From NCBI RefSeq assembly GCF_002278075.1, contig NZ_CP022989.1:434001-498000 (forward strand): DNA of 64,000 nt, in the 5' to 3' direction. A program made the position numbers and the translations under genes. Below the pieces are notes generated by a model. The model had not been told where the DNA came from, made no database searches, and saw nothing but the letters and a program-made list of their open reading frames with translations. Below are positions 36,772-45,629 of the stretch, piece by piece. Every line of letters starts with the position of its first letter. Position 1 is the stretch's first letter. This DNA is from Paraburkholderia aromaticivorans. GTDB lineage: Bacteria; Pseudomonadota; Gammaproteobacteria; Burkholderiales; Burkholderiaceae.

Positions 36772-37374
36772 ATGCAAATCAAAACATATACCGTACTGAC
36801 GCTAGTCCTGTTTAGCAGTGCTGCCTTCGCATGGCAGCCACTCACCTATCCGATTCGAAGTCAAGGCCCTTACCAGCGCAGTGTCGATACTGCGCTGTGC
36901 TACGCGGCGGCCAACAAGCAGACCAAGGTCAACATCACCCGGGAACCGCAGATCCCGCCGCGTAAGCCGCCTGCCACCAAGACCTCGTCGACCGGCGTGC
37001 CGTCACGGCCGCCATTGCCCGGCAGCAGCTTCTCGAGCGCGCCGATTGGCGCGAGCATGCCGGCTGCGGCAACCGCCACGGGCGCGAGCGTGGCCGCCGC
37101 GACCACGGCGGCGACGGCCAAAGGCTCAGCGCCCGGTGCGGCGAGCGCCCCGCCGGCAGGCACCACGACCACGGCGGGATCGGCGACGTCGATGGCGTCC
37201 ATGACAAGCGCGGAGAGCGGCGCCTCGGAAACGGCGGCTGCGAGCGCGGCGCAAGTGGCGGCGGCATCCGGCGTGAAGCTGCCGCCCCTGCCGGCACCGG
37301 AGCCGCCAATGACACAATATTGGGCCGCGTATGGCGCGTGCATGCAAGCCAAGGGTTACGTCGTCGCACAGTAA
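36772..37374 (+). CDS. Exported Ala/Thr/Ser-rich protein
   Basis: A 200-residue secreted or surface protein. It has a signal peptide MQIKTYTVLTLVLFSSAAFA, then a short conserved head (YPIRSQGPYQRSVDTALCYA), a long low-complexity Ala/Thr/Ser/Pro linker, and a conserved end YWAAYGACMQAKGYVV. The ends share the two-Cys, ACMxAKGY pattern of small envelope proteins. Function unknown. It is 79 bases upstream of the zinc-ribbon membrane protein on the same strand. Confidence 0.7.
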   Translation: MQIKTYTVLTLVLFSSAAFAWQPLTYPIRSQGPYQRSVDTALCYAAANKQTKVNITREPQIPPRKPPATKTSSTGVPSRPPLPGSSFSSAPIGASMPAAATATGASVAAATTAATAKGSAPGAASAPPAGTTTTAGSATSMASMTSAESGASETAAASAAQVAAASGVKLPPLPAPEPPMTQYWAAYGACMQAKGYVVAQ

Positions 37375-37453
37375 CCTTGCTTGCAAGCCTCGTTACGGTG
37401 CCTTGTTTTTCTGATTGTGGCGCCAGCATTCGACGCCCCTTTGCGACACGGCG

Positions 37454-38578
37454 ATGCTTAGCGACTTCACTTCCGATCATGACGATCCTTCCCGATGCGG
37501 GCACTGTGGTGTCCCGCTAAGCGGTCGCTTCGCGCCCTGTCCTTCGTGTCATCAGCGGGCGGTCGAGTCGCTCCCCGCGCGCGCCGCGCCGCGTTCTCCC
37601 CTGCAAGTCCCGTTGAACGAGCCACTGGACGATCCGCTGCCGCTGGTCGACAGCCGGCTGCCGGCGCGCAGGATCTGGAGTCCGTCTTCACGCGCGCTGG
37701 TCAACCGCTATGAGTTCGTCGAGGAACCCGTCGTCGCGGTGCCCATCTATCAACGACTGCGCCAGCCCCTCGTGCTGAGCGCGTCGGCGCTGGTGGTGAC
37801 ATCGGCGGTGTACCTCGGCTTCATTCATAGCAACGACTCGGATGGCGGCACGCCAATCGCGGTTTCCGGCAAGGTGCAGACACAACATGCCGCGCCGCTT
37901 GCCGTCATGCCTCAGAAGCCCGCGGCCGTGTTCGCTCAGCGGTCGGTGCCCGCCGCCCCTCAGAAACCCACGGCGATGCCTGCGCAGAAGGCCGCTGCCG
38001 CTGCCCCGCAGCCGCCCGCGGTGACCGTGGCCGCACAGAAGCCCACGACCGTCGCCGCCCTGCGGCCCGCGCCCGTGCGTGCGCCGCCAGCGCCGCCGCC
38101 GGCCGCCGCGCCGCCGCTTGCTGGCCGCGTCGCCTCCGTCCAGCCCGGCGCGACACGCGATCCAGGCGGCCAGTCAGGCAAGCCTCCGGATAAGGTGCGC
38201 CCCGATGTGTCCCGGCACCTCAGAGCCGCGCGTGCCAATCTGCAGGAGAACAATCTATCGGCGACCAGAGCGCGCCTTGCGGCAGCGATCGCCGCGCAAC
38301 CCGATAATCGCGACGCGTTGAATATGCGCTCGACACTGAGCGCGCGGGAACAGCAGCGCGATGCGCTGCTGAGCCTCGCGCGAGGCTGCGGATATATCGC
38401 GCGATGGACGTGCGTCTCGCACAATGCGGGTACGGCGCTGCAGATCGATTCGAGCAGCAAGGAAGCCCAGCGTCTCGTGACGCTCGCGCAACGCGAAACC
38501 GAGCTCCAGATTCCGCCGGCCGCCGAGCCCGTCCCCGAGTCCGTACCCGACACGCGCGACCTGACCAGCCATCACTGA
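37454..38578 (+). CDS. Zinc-ribbon, single-membrane protein with Pro/Ala repeats
   Basis: A 374-residue protein of unknown role. The N-terminus has a zinc ribbon (CGHCG, then CPSC 15 residues later). One membrane helix follows (VLSASALVVTSAVYLGFI), then a Pro/Ala/Lys/Gln linker with imperfect PQKP/AQKP repeats. The C-terminal helical domain (HLRAARANLQENNLSATRAR, LAAAIAAQPDNRDALNMRS) resembles tetratricopeptide-like units. The layout suggests a cytoplasmic zinc ribbon with a periplasmic arm, similar in plan to TonB/FimV-type linkers. ATG 37454 is used. It precedes the exopolysaccharide locus and is convergent with its first gene. Confidence 0.65.
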   Translation: MLSDFTSDHDDPSRCGHCGVPLSGRFAPCPSCHQRAVESLPARAAPRSPLQVPLNEPLDDPLPLVDSRLPARRIWSPSSRALVNRYEFVEEPVVAVPIYQRLRQPLVLSASALVVTSAVYLGFIHSNDSDGGTPIAVSGKVQTQHAAPLAVMPQKPAAVFAQRSVPAAPQKPTAMPAQKAAAAAPQPPAVTVAAQKPTTVAALRPAPVRAPPAPPPAAAPPLAGRVASVQPGATRDPGGQSGKPPDKVRPDVSRHLRAARANLQENNLSATRARLAAAIAAQPDNRDALNMRSTLSAREQQRDALLSLARGCGYIARWTCVSHNAGTALQIDSSSKEAQRLVTLAQRETELQIPPAAEPVPESVPDTRDLTSHH

Positions 38579-38642
38579 TGGGCGCGCTCCGCTCCGTGCA
38601 GCACATGAACCCACGTCGACGAGCACTCGAGGGCGGCGCCCT

Positions 38643-39719
38643 CTAGCGTGTCGACACGGCAAGACTCACCTGACGCGCAATCGCGCGGTAGCGGTCCGCG
38701 GTATCCCTAAGCGTCAAGCCAGTCAGCGAGCGTTGCGCCCGCTCCTGCCCTAGCGCGGCGATCACGGCCTCGGCATAGCCCTGCACATTGCTGGTATCGA
38801 TCAGTTGAACCCCCGGAAAGCCGTTCGCGAACGCGAAGGCCGGAATCCTGCTCGCCACGATCGGCACGCCGGAGGCCAGCGCCTCGAGAAAAGCCACACT
38901 GTGCGCCTCGGATTGCGACGGCATGACGAAGACGTTCGACTCCGACAGCACCGCGGCGACATCGGAGCGCGGGCCCGCCACCACGACGCGCTCGGCAATT
39001 CCCAGGGTCTGCGCCAGCGCGATGACCGCACGCTGATAGTCGGGATCTTCAACCACACCGTACAACACCAGACGTGCGTCTTTCCCCTGCCGGAGCACTT
39101 CGCTGAAAGCCCGCACCGTCGCCAGTTGATCCTTCACCGCCGCGTATCGGCCTATCTGCACCACTTGCGGCGCGCGGCCGGTGCGCTCCACGCCGTCGGT
39201 AAACGAAAAGCGCTCCAGGTCCACACCGTTCGGCACCACGGTCATCGACGGATGCGGCCCGATGGCCTGCACGTAGTCCGTCACGCCTTGCTCGGACACG
39301 CCGATCACCACCCGGGCGCGTCCCGAGAGAACATGCTCGACGCGTCTGAACAGCGGGCGCTCGAAATCGTTGGTTGCCGAATGCATGACGTAGACCACCG
39401 GGACACGCAGCGGCAACGCGCGCGCATAAAACGACGGAATGGTCGCATGCGCAAAAATCACATCCGGACGAAAGCGCCGCACGGCGGCGAACAGATGGCA
39501 CAGCTTGACGAGCGCACGGTGCCGCCGCCGCGGAAACACGCACTGCACGCCGTGCCGCTGCAAGTCGTCCTGCAAGGGCGCGAACTCGGCGTGCGCCGGC
39601 AACAGCGACGCCACACACACTGCCATGCCCTCGGCGCACTGGTCGAGCGCGAGGTCCTTGGCCAGCACTTCGGCTCCCGATAACCGCGGCGCAAGAACCA
39701 GATGAAAGACGCGCATCAT
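38643..39719 (-). CDS. Glycosyltransferase family 4
   Basis: A 358-residue GT-B enzyme. The acceptor half has VFHLVLAPRLSGAEVLA. The donor half has IGRYAAVKDQLATV and the nucleotide-sugar signature PSQSEAHSVAFLEALASGVPIVAS. It should add one sugar to the lipid-linked repeat unit at the inner membrane; the sugar cannot be assigned. Its start overlaps the wzx stop as ATGA, so the two are translationally coupled. A longer frame continuing upstream inside wzx is a shadow. The gene ends in TAG. Confidence 0.92.
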   Translation of the reverse strand: MMRVFHLVLAPRLSGAEVLAKDLALDQCAEGMAVCVASLLPAHAEFAPLQDDLQRHGVQCVFPRRRHRALVKLCHLFAAVRRFRPDVIFAHATIPSFYARALPLRVPVVYVMHSATNDFERPLFRRVEHVLSGRARVVIGVSEQGVTDYVQAIGPHPSMTVVPNGVDLERFSFTDGVERTGRAPQVVQIGRYAAVKDQLATVRAFSEVLRQGKDARLVLYGVVEDPDYQRAVIALAQTLGIAERVVVAGPRSDVAAVLSESNVFVMPSQSEAHSVAFLEALASGVPIVASRIPAFAFANGFPGVQLIDTSNVQGYAEAVIAALGQERAQRSLTGLTLRDTADRYRAIARQVSLAVSTR

Positions 39720-41029
39720 GAGGTCCTGGCCGTCAAAGTCCGGAACAGCATCCACGCCGCGGCGCAGCCGAGGCCGAGCGTCATGGACCACGCAATGCCG
39801 GTTACGCCCCACCAGTGAACGGCGGGAGGCGCGCTCAACAGCAACACCACCACCTGGATCGCCGATGCGTGCACGGTCGCTTTCGCATCGCCCACCGCGC
39901 GCAGATAAGCCACGAGGACCGCGATCAACGCACCGATCGCCATATTGATCACGAGGATCCTGAAAAGCGGCACCGCCGGCAACCACGCCGCGCCGAGAAC
40001 CAGTGAGAAGAGCGGCTCGGCGATCAGCCTCAGCAACGCGACGAAGGCCGCGAGCCCGATCGCGATCACCAGCAGGTAGATCTTGATGACGCGCGACGCC
40101 GACTGCGGATTGCGCCGGTAGTGCGCCGCGAAAGTGGGAAAAAGGTATTGCGACATGGCGATCGCGGCGTCCGCGAGCAGCATCTGCGCGAGCCGCGACG
40201 ACATCTGATAGCTGCCCAGTTGGGCCGGTCCGAGCAGCTTGCCGACCACGACCTTGTCGAACTGGTTGAGCAGCAGATTGATCACACTGCTCGCCCAGAT
40301 CCAGCGGCTGAACCCGACATAGTGGCCGATGCCCGACCACACGGCGCGGATCGGCGGGCGCGGCTTCATGGTCGCCCAGGTCAGCGTGCTTTTCAGACTT
40401 TCGCCCGCCACGAGGCCGAGCAGCACGGAGGCCGCGCCGGCGCCGAAATACGCGAGCAGGAGCCCGACCGAGCAATCGACGAACGCCGCCGCCACTTCCA
40501 CCCCGGCGATGTGCTGGAAGCGCCGCTCGCGCTGCACCACGTAATAGGCGGGCGACGCCAGACCGCGCAGCAACGGCAGCAGTGCCGCGAGCTGGATCAG
40601 CACGAGTGAGCCGTTCAGATGGAACTGGTTGCTCAACAACGGGGCGAGCGCGACCAGCAACAGCGAGATGAGCACGCCTCGCGCCGTCAATGTCGTCCAT
40701 AGCGCGCCGAGTTGCGAGCGCGACGGCGGATGTTCGCCTTGAATGACCGCCTGTGCGAGTCCGGTATCGGACAGCGCCTCGGCAATCGCCACCGCGAGCA
40801 GAGCCACGCTCACGCTACCGATCGCCGCCGGTCCGAGCATCCGCCCAATCGCAAGAAATTTGACCGCTACAAGTCCACGCACGGCGAACTGTTGCAGCAG
40901 GACCCACGTCGCCGCACTCGCGCCGAAGCTGCCCGCCATCGAGAACGCCGGAAGCCTGATCGCCCGCAAGCTATTTCTCCGTCGAATCACAGCGCCGGTG
41001 AATCGGCCACGCACAGCGATTTCACGCAT
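39716..41029 (-). CDS. wzx: Wzx-type polysaccharide flippase
   Basis: Inner-membrane MATE/PST-family exporter of about 437 residues with 12 or more hydrophobic segments and the WzxC-like pattern FLAIGRMLGPAAIGSVSVALL and LNQFDKVVVGKLLGPAQLGSYQMSSRL. It flips the lipid-linked repeat unit to the periplasm for Wzy. Start ATG 41029 is favoured; an upstream ATG at 41074 adds 15 residues. It is divergent from the next glycosyltransferase (265-base gap). Confidence 0.92.
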   Translation of the reverse strand: MREIAVRGRFTGAVIRRRNSLRAIRLPAFSMAGSFGASAATWVLLQQFAVRGLVAVKFLAIGRMLGPAAIGSVSVALLAVAIAEALSDTGLAQAVIQGEHPPSRSQLGALWTTLTARGVLISLLLVALAPLLSNQFHLNGSLVLIQLAALLPLLRGLASPAYYVVQRERRFQHIAGVEVAAAFVDCSVGLLLAYFGAGAASVLLGLVAGESLKSTLTWATMKPRPPIRAVWSGIGHYVGFSRWIWASSVINLLLNQFDKVVVGKLLGPAQLGSYQMSSRLAQMLLADAAIAMSQYLFPTFAAHYRRNPQSASRVIKIYLLVIAIGLAAFVALLRLIAEPLFSLVLGAAWLPAVPLFRILVINMAIGALIAVLVAYLRAVGDAKATVHASAIQVVVLLLSAPPAVHWWGVTGIAWSMTLGLGCAAAWMLFRTLTARTS

Positions 41030-41293
41030 CGCTGCGAACGCCGCCGGCGCATAATTAGTTAGTAGCACCAGCAAGCTGGCGAAGTTTTTAAACGAATTCC
41101 ATGCACGACCTTACCGCGAGAGAATCGCCGACAACCGCCATCAGCTAGGCCAGTTCCGCCGCTACCAACGCCCCCTAGTACGTTTACCCACAAAGCGGGT
41201 CAAATTAGTGGTTCCGCGCATTCCGGCGGTGCTAACGTTGGTCAGCCGGCGCCATGCGGGAACAGGCGCGCGAGCAATTTTTCACCCAACGTA

Positions 41294-42499
41294 ATGGTTA
41301 CCGACGCGATGGAACAAGACTATGTCCTGATTGTGGAACCGAATCTCACGGGGCACCGCTGGCGATACGTCGAGTGGACCATGCAGGCCTGCGCGGAGGC
41401 CGGCTATCCGTGCATGCTCGTCACCGAATGCGCCAACGAAGATCACCGGCTCGCGCGGCAGATCACCGCCGCCAACCGCCCGGATCAGCAGATCGCCTTT
41501 GTCGATCCCGAAGAGCGGCCGCGCGGCCGCCTGCGCGATCCGAACGAATACTGGCGCTTTCACCGCTATTTCAAGCGCGTGCACGCGATCATCAGCCGCA
41601 TGCAGGCTATTCGTCTGGTGGTCGTGCCCTATGTCGATTACTTCTTTTATTCGCTGCCGTTTCTCGGCTCGCCGTTCGGCGACACGCCGTGGATCGGCAT
41701 CACGATGCGCGCGACGTTCCATCACCACAAGGTTGGCATCAAGGCTCCCGATCGTCCGGTCGTCAATGCGATCAAGGCGCAGCTCTTCAAGCGCGCGATC
41801 CGCACCACCGGCCTGCGCACGCTGCTGACGATCGACCCCACGCTGCCGGAATGGGCGGCGCGCAGTGCACCGAAACACAGCGCAGCCATTGCCTATGTGG
41901 CCGACCCGTTTCCCGATGAACAGGCGGAAAACCCCGCGCTGGCCCGCCAGCGTCTGGGGCTGGATTCCGAGCAGCGCTATCTGCTGGTGTACGGCGCGAT
42001 CACGGAGCGCAAGGGCATCTACGAACTGGTGCATGCGTTGACGCGTCTCGAGCATGCGCCCACGCTGATCGTCGCCGGCGAGCAGGACGCCGGCACACGT
42101 CACTTCATGCGCAATCATGTGCGCAGCCTGAAGCCCGCGCCGGTGGTGCTCGACGCTTTCATCTCCAACGATATGGAGCGCGACCTGTTCTCCGCATGCG
42201 ACGCGGTCTGGCTCGGCTACAAGGGGCACTACGGCATGAGCGGCGTGCTGGTGCAGGCGTACCGCTTCGGCAAACCCGTGATTGCGACCGAAGACGGTTT
42301 GATCGGCTGGTTCAGCCGGCGTTGCGAATTGGGGCCGATCCTGAGCGACCTGAGTTCCGCATCGATCGGCCGCGCGATCACCGAGACGATGACCTCGTGG
42401 CCGCACGCGCCCGAAGCCGTGCCAGCCGCGCGGGAAGATCTGTTGTCCCGGCATACGCTCGGGCAGTTCAAGCAGACCCTGCTGCAACAGATGGCCTGA
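41294..42499 (+). CDS. Glycosyltransferase (GT-B fold)
   Basis: A 401-residue cytoplasmic protein. The N-terminal half begins YVLIVEPNLTGHRWRYVEW, like amino-sugar and EPS glycosyltransferases. The C-terminal half has LLVYGAITERKGIYELVHAL and KGHYGMSGVLVQAYRFGKPV. It sits alone on the plus strand between wzx and the acyltransferase. Start is ATG 41294 or 41309; no good ribosome site distinguishes them. Two hairpins follow its stop. Confidence 0.85.
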   Translation: MVTDAMEQDYVLIVEPNLTGHRWRYVEWTMQACAEAGYPCMLVTECANEDHRLARQITAANRPDQQIAFVDPEERPRGRLRDPNEYWRFHRYFKRVHAIISRMQAIRLVVVPYVDYFFYSLPFLGSPFGDTPWIGITMRATFHHHKVGIKAPDRPVVNAIKAQLFKRAIRTTGLRTLLTIDPTLPEWAARSAPKHSAAIAYVADPFPDEQAENPALARQRLGLDSEQRYLLVYGAITERKGIYELVHALTRLEHAPTLIVAGEQDAGTRHFMRNHVRSLKPAPVVLDAFISNDMERDLFSACDAVWLGYKGHYGMSGVLVQAYRFGKPVIATEDGLIGWFSRRCELGPILSDLSSASIGRAITETMTSWPHAPEAVPAAREDLLSRHTLGQFKQTLLQQMA

Positions 42500-42527
42500 C
42501 TGCGCGGCACACTTCCCAGAAACGACG

Positions 42528-42557
42528 CGAGGCGTCCATCATCAGATGGACGCCTCG
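42528..42557. terminator. Hairpin between convergent EPS genes (first)
   Basis: 12-bp perfect stem (42528-42539 with 42546-42557), 6-base loop, in the 138-base gap between a plus-strand glycosyltransferase and the minus-strand acyltransferase. No T-tract follows, so termination is likely but not certain. Confidence 0.55.
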
Positions 42558-42597
42558 GCGCATGTGGCGTCGGTTTGGCGTCGGTTTGGTCGGTTAA

Positions 42598-42625
42598 GCG
42601 GCCGGCTACGCGCGTAACCGGCCGC
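42598..42625. terminator. Hairpin between convergent EPS genes (second)
   Basis: Near-perfect 28-base palindrome: outer 8-bp arms GCGGCCGG/CCGGCCGC with an inner TACGCGCGTA, 40 bases after the first hairpin. It could terminate transcription from either side. Confidence 0.45.
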
Positions 42626-42637
42626 ATGTCTCCCTCA

Positions 42638-43792
42638 TCAGGACAACTGCCCACCCGCCGCGGCGGCGGGCACCTGCTCCCGCACCGAACTACTGCGCTT
42701 TTCCGGGAACAGCGCGTTGCGCATCAGCAGGAACGGATACTCGATCGCACGCGTGGTGACGTAGCCGATCGTAATCGCGATCGCAAACTGTGCCGCGAGG
42801 GCGACAAACCAGATGAGGCTCGGCGCGAGGCCCATCGCGGTCGCTTTGCGAATCAGCATGTCGCCGGGCGCGAGCGCCAGCGAATGCCACAGGTAAATAC
42901 CGTACGAATACAGGCCGATCCAGGCCACGCCGCGATAGAGCCACGACTTGCGCAGCGACCCGGAATACTCCAGCACCAGCACGATCAATGCGGCGAATCC
43001 GATCGCCTGGATCGTGTAGCCGATGCTTTCATCCAGTGCGAGATGCCTGGTTGCGAGGGCGAGCCACGCGCACAGCAGGACGACGCTGAAGATCAGCAGC
43101 CATTTGCGCTTCGCGAGTTGATGGTAGACGCCGGGCTTCATCCAGTAGATAGCGGAAAGAATCACGCCGACCAGCAAACTGTCGATACGGTACTGCGTGT
43201 ACGCGAACGCCCCTTCGAGGTTGCCGCCCGCCACGGCGAAGCATCGGGCGGTGAGCACCACCGCGCAGATGCCTGTGAGCACGCCGACGATCGTCCACGC
43301 ACCGAGGCGCCAGCGCGCGAACAGAAGCAGAAGCGCGGGCAGCACCAGATAAAAGTGTTCTTCGACGGCAAGACTCCACGTCTGCGTAATCGACGTGCCC
43401 AGATAGTTCTGCAAATGGGTCAGGTTCTGGATCAGGAAGGTATTCCACGGGTGGCGTCCGGCCAGCACATGAAAGATGATCAGCACGTAATACGCGGGCC
43501 AGATGCGGAAAATCCGCCGGACGATAAATCGCCGTGCGTCCACATGGCCGGTCTCGGCGTACTGTCTGAGCAGCAGGCCGCCCACCAGAAAGCCGCTGAG
43601 CGTGAAGAACAGGTTCACGCCTTCGCGGCCGAAACTCTTCAGCGGGTACTCAATAATCTGGATGAGGTAATTACCGGTGTGAACAGCATGAAAGTGAAAA
43701 CCCATCACCATGATGATGGCGATGCCGCGCACGAAGTCCAGTTCGACCGCCCGCCCGGCCGTTGTGGGTCCCGCCCCGCCGAATAATTTCAT
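42638..43792 (-). CDS. Acyltransferase family 3 (EPS O-acylation)
   Basis: Integral membrane acyltransferase of 384 residues with about ten hydrophobic segments. It has the family signature VELDFVRGIAIIMVMGFHFHAV, with the RG(I) and FHF histidine region, and FFTLSGFLVGGLLL. Such enzymes O-acetylate or acylate polysaccharide units. ATG 43792 has GGGGAG just upstream; the longer frame contributes 92 non-family residues. It is divergent from wzy. Confidence 0.92.
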   Translation of the reverse strand: MKLFGGAGPTTAGRAVELDFVRGIAIIMVMGFHFHAVHTGNYLIQIIEYPLKSFGREGVNLFFTLSGFLVGGLLLRQYAETGHVDARRFIVRRIFRIWPAYYVLIIFHVLAGRHPWNTFLIQNLTHLQNYLGTSITQTWSLAVEEHFYLVLPALLLLFARWRLGAWTIVGVLTGICAVVLTARCFAVAGGNLEGAFAYTQYRIDSLLVGVILSAIYWMKPGVYHQLAKRKWLLIFSVVLLCAWLALATRHLALDESIGYTIQAIGFAALIVLVLEYSGSLRKSWLYRGVAWIGLYSYGIYLWHSLALAPGDMLIRKATAMGLAPSLIWFVALAAQFAIAITIGYVTTRAIEYPFLLMRNALFPEKRSSSVREQVPAAAAGGQLS

Positions 43793-44135
43793 GTTGTTCT
43801 CCCCTGTCGGCCAGAGTTGGTGCTTTAGCGCCTTAGCCGTACTCTGGTCCCATGCAAGATGGTTGCTGTCGTCTTTCACGGGCGCACGGCCCTTTTTGCA
43901 TCTTCGGTGTCGGCAAGCGTGCGTGCGCGCCAACTTCAAGGCATTGGCCGACAACATGCGCAAGGTTGCGCGCGTCTTGCAGAGCGTGCGCTTTCCACCG
44001 ACGCCAGAACCCAGGCAATGTTCGACGAATGCGGCCCAGCCAACTAACAGGCGTAGGGATTCCTTCAAAATAACCCGATGCGAGACCGTCCGCTATAGAC
44101 GACGGCGGAACGAGGCGACGGGGAGGAAATCGGTA
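43793..44135. other. Divergent promoter region between acyltransferase and wzy
   Basis: About 340 bases. Open frames here are extensions of flanking genes without protein character. Promoters for both divergent genes should lie here; none was clear. A GGGAGG ribosome site at about 44121-44126 decides the wzy start. Confidence 0.4.
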
Positions 44136-45629
44136 ATGCGCCATCAGTATGCAACGCCCTGGATATGGTTTTTTCTGCTGCCGCTAGCGTTCGACTATAA
44201 GGCGACCGACGCGAATACGGGCCACTTCGCGCAGTTCATCTTCGTCCTTCCGGCGATCGCCGCGGGAATTGCCCTGCTTCTCATCGCGCCGCGCTTTCAC
44301 GAGCGCTCGCGGCTGCGCTCGGCCGTCACGTGGAGCATGATGCTGTGCGTGTTCGGCAGCATCGTCGCGCAACTGGTTCAGGATAACGATACCGGCAACT
44401 ATCTGCGAGTGCTGCTGCCGTTCGTCCTCTTCATGCTGGGCTATCTGGTGGCGTGCCGCCCGTGGAGCGAATTTCGCATCGCCCAGTTCGAGAAAGCCCT
44501 GTTCGTCGCCAACGTCATCAGCCTCGTGTTCACCATGGTCTACGGGATGGCGACCGGTGGTGGTCTCGACGACGTGCGCTTTCGCATCCTCTCCGTGACA
44601 TTGCTGGGTTTGCAAGGCGTGTTGCTGCACGAATTCGTCGTGGCAAAGCGTTTTTCGTGGTTCACCGTCTCGGTGTTCGCGCTGAGCGTCGTCATCGAAC
44701 TGTTGAGCGTGACCCGCAGCGCGATGGTCGGCACGGTACTGCTGTTCTTCATTGCGATGGGGCTGAGCGCGCCGTCGATCCGGCATATCTGGCGCGCCAT
44801 GAGCCGCACGCTCATCATCGGCGCCGTGCTCGCCGGGGTGGCCGGCGTCGCGGCTATCAGTTTCCCGACCGTCGCCGAGCACTGGGCGCAGCGCATTTTC
44901 GTTTCCGAGGAAACCCGCTCCGGCAAGGATCCGACCACCGTTACGCGCCTTGCTGAAATGCGCGACCAGTACGATCAGGTGACGGCGGATCCGGCGTCAT
45001 TGTGGTTCGGCGAAGGCTACGGCCATTACTATCGCTACTCGCCGGTCTATCTGCCGGATCTCGCGGGCCAGATCAGCGAGAAAGACTTTTACGCGATCAA
45101 TGAATGGGCTGCGGGGCACAACTTCTGGGTCTATCAGTTCTTCGCGGGCGGCCTGCTGTTCGGCCTCGCCATGCCGCTGGTCACGCTCGCGGCGCTGGCA
45201 ATCTGCTTCTTCTCGTATCGATACTGGCGCGCCGTCGTGCCCGATGCACCCATGTTGCCGGTGCTGGGGCGCGCCATCATGCTGTTTGCCGCGTTACCGG
45301 CCACCTCGATTGGCGGCAATCCGCTCGGGCCGCGTTTTTCGGGGCTGATATTCGGCGTCGCGCTCGGCTTGATGATCGCCACGCACGCGCGTTTGCAGCG
45401 CGCGCTGCCGGCGCGCGCGCGGCGCTTGCGCCGGCCGCCGTCCGTGCGCCCGGAAGCGATGCCCCCGTTGCCCGGCCGGATTCAGCCCGGCATGGGCCGC
45501 GCTGATCTCCCGTCCACGCTCGGCGTGTCGAGCACGGCCAACACGAGTCGCGACGCCAGCCAGTTAGGCGCCCTCGTCCCGCACACGCCGCCCGGGCACC
45601 GTCCCAACCAACCCGATATCATCCGATGA
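44136..45629 (+). CDS. wzy: Wzy-type O-antigen/EPS polymerase
   Basis: A 497-residue membrane protein with 10-12 hydrophobic segments and a large hydrophilic loop (RIFVSEETRSGKDPTTVTRL, FGEGYGHYYRYSP) followed by AGHNFWVYQFFAGGLLFGL, typical of Wzy/WaaL-type polymerases. It joins repeat units at the periplasmic face. The 60-residue tail is Pro/Arg-rich and likely cytoplasmic. GGGAGG precedes ATG 44136. It overlaps the following glycosyltransferase by 4 bases. Confidence 0.88.
   Translation: MRHQYATPWIWFFLLPLAFDYKATDANTGHFAQFIFVLPAIAAGIALLLIAPRFHERSRLRSAVTWSMMLCVFGSIVAQLVQDNDTGNYLRVLLPFVLFMLGYLVACRPWSEFRIAQFEKALFVANVISLVFTMVYGMATGGGLDDVRFRILSVTLLGLQGVLLHEFVVAKRFSWFTVSVFALSVVIELLSVTRSAMVGTVLLFFIAMGLSAPSIRHIWRAMSRTLIIGAVLAGVAGVAAISFPTVAEHWAQRIFVSEETRSGKDPTTVTRLAEMRDQYDQVTADPASLWFGEGYGHYYRYSPVYLPDLAGQISEKDFYAINEWAAGHNFWVYQFFAGGLLFGLAMPLVTLAALAICFFSYRYWRAVVPDAPMLPVLGRAIMLFAALPATSIGGNPLGPRFSGLIFGVALGLMIATHARLQRALPARARRLRRPPSVRPEAMPPLPGRIQPGMGRADLPSTLGVSSTANTSRDASQLGALVPHTPPGHRPNQPDIIR

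Noticed and set aside
38643..40700. A 685-residue fused reading of the glycosyltransferase with upstream sequence
   Set aside because: The extra 326 residues overlap wzx in another frame and are Arg-rich; the ATGA-coupled start at 39719 gives a normal GT4 enzyme.
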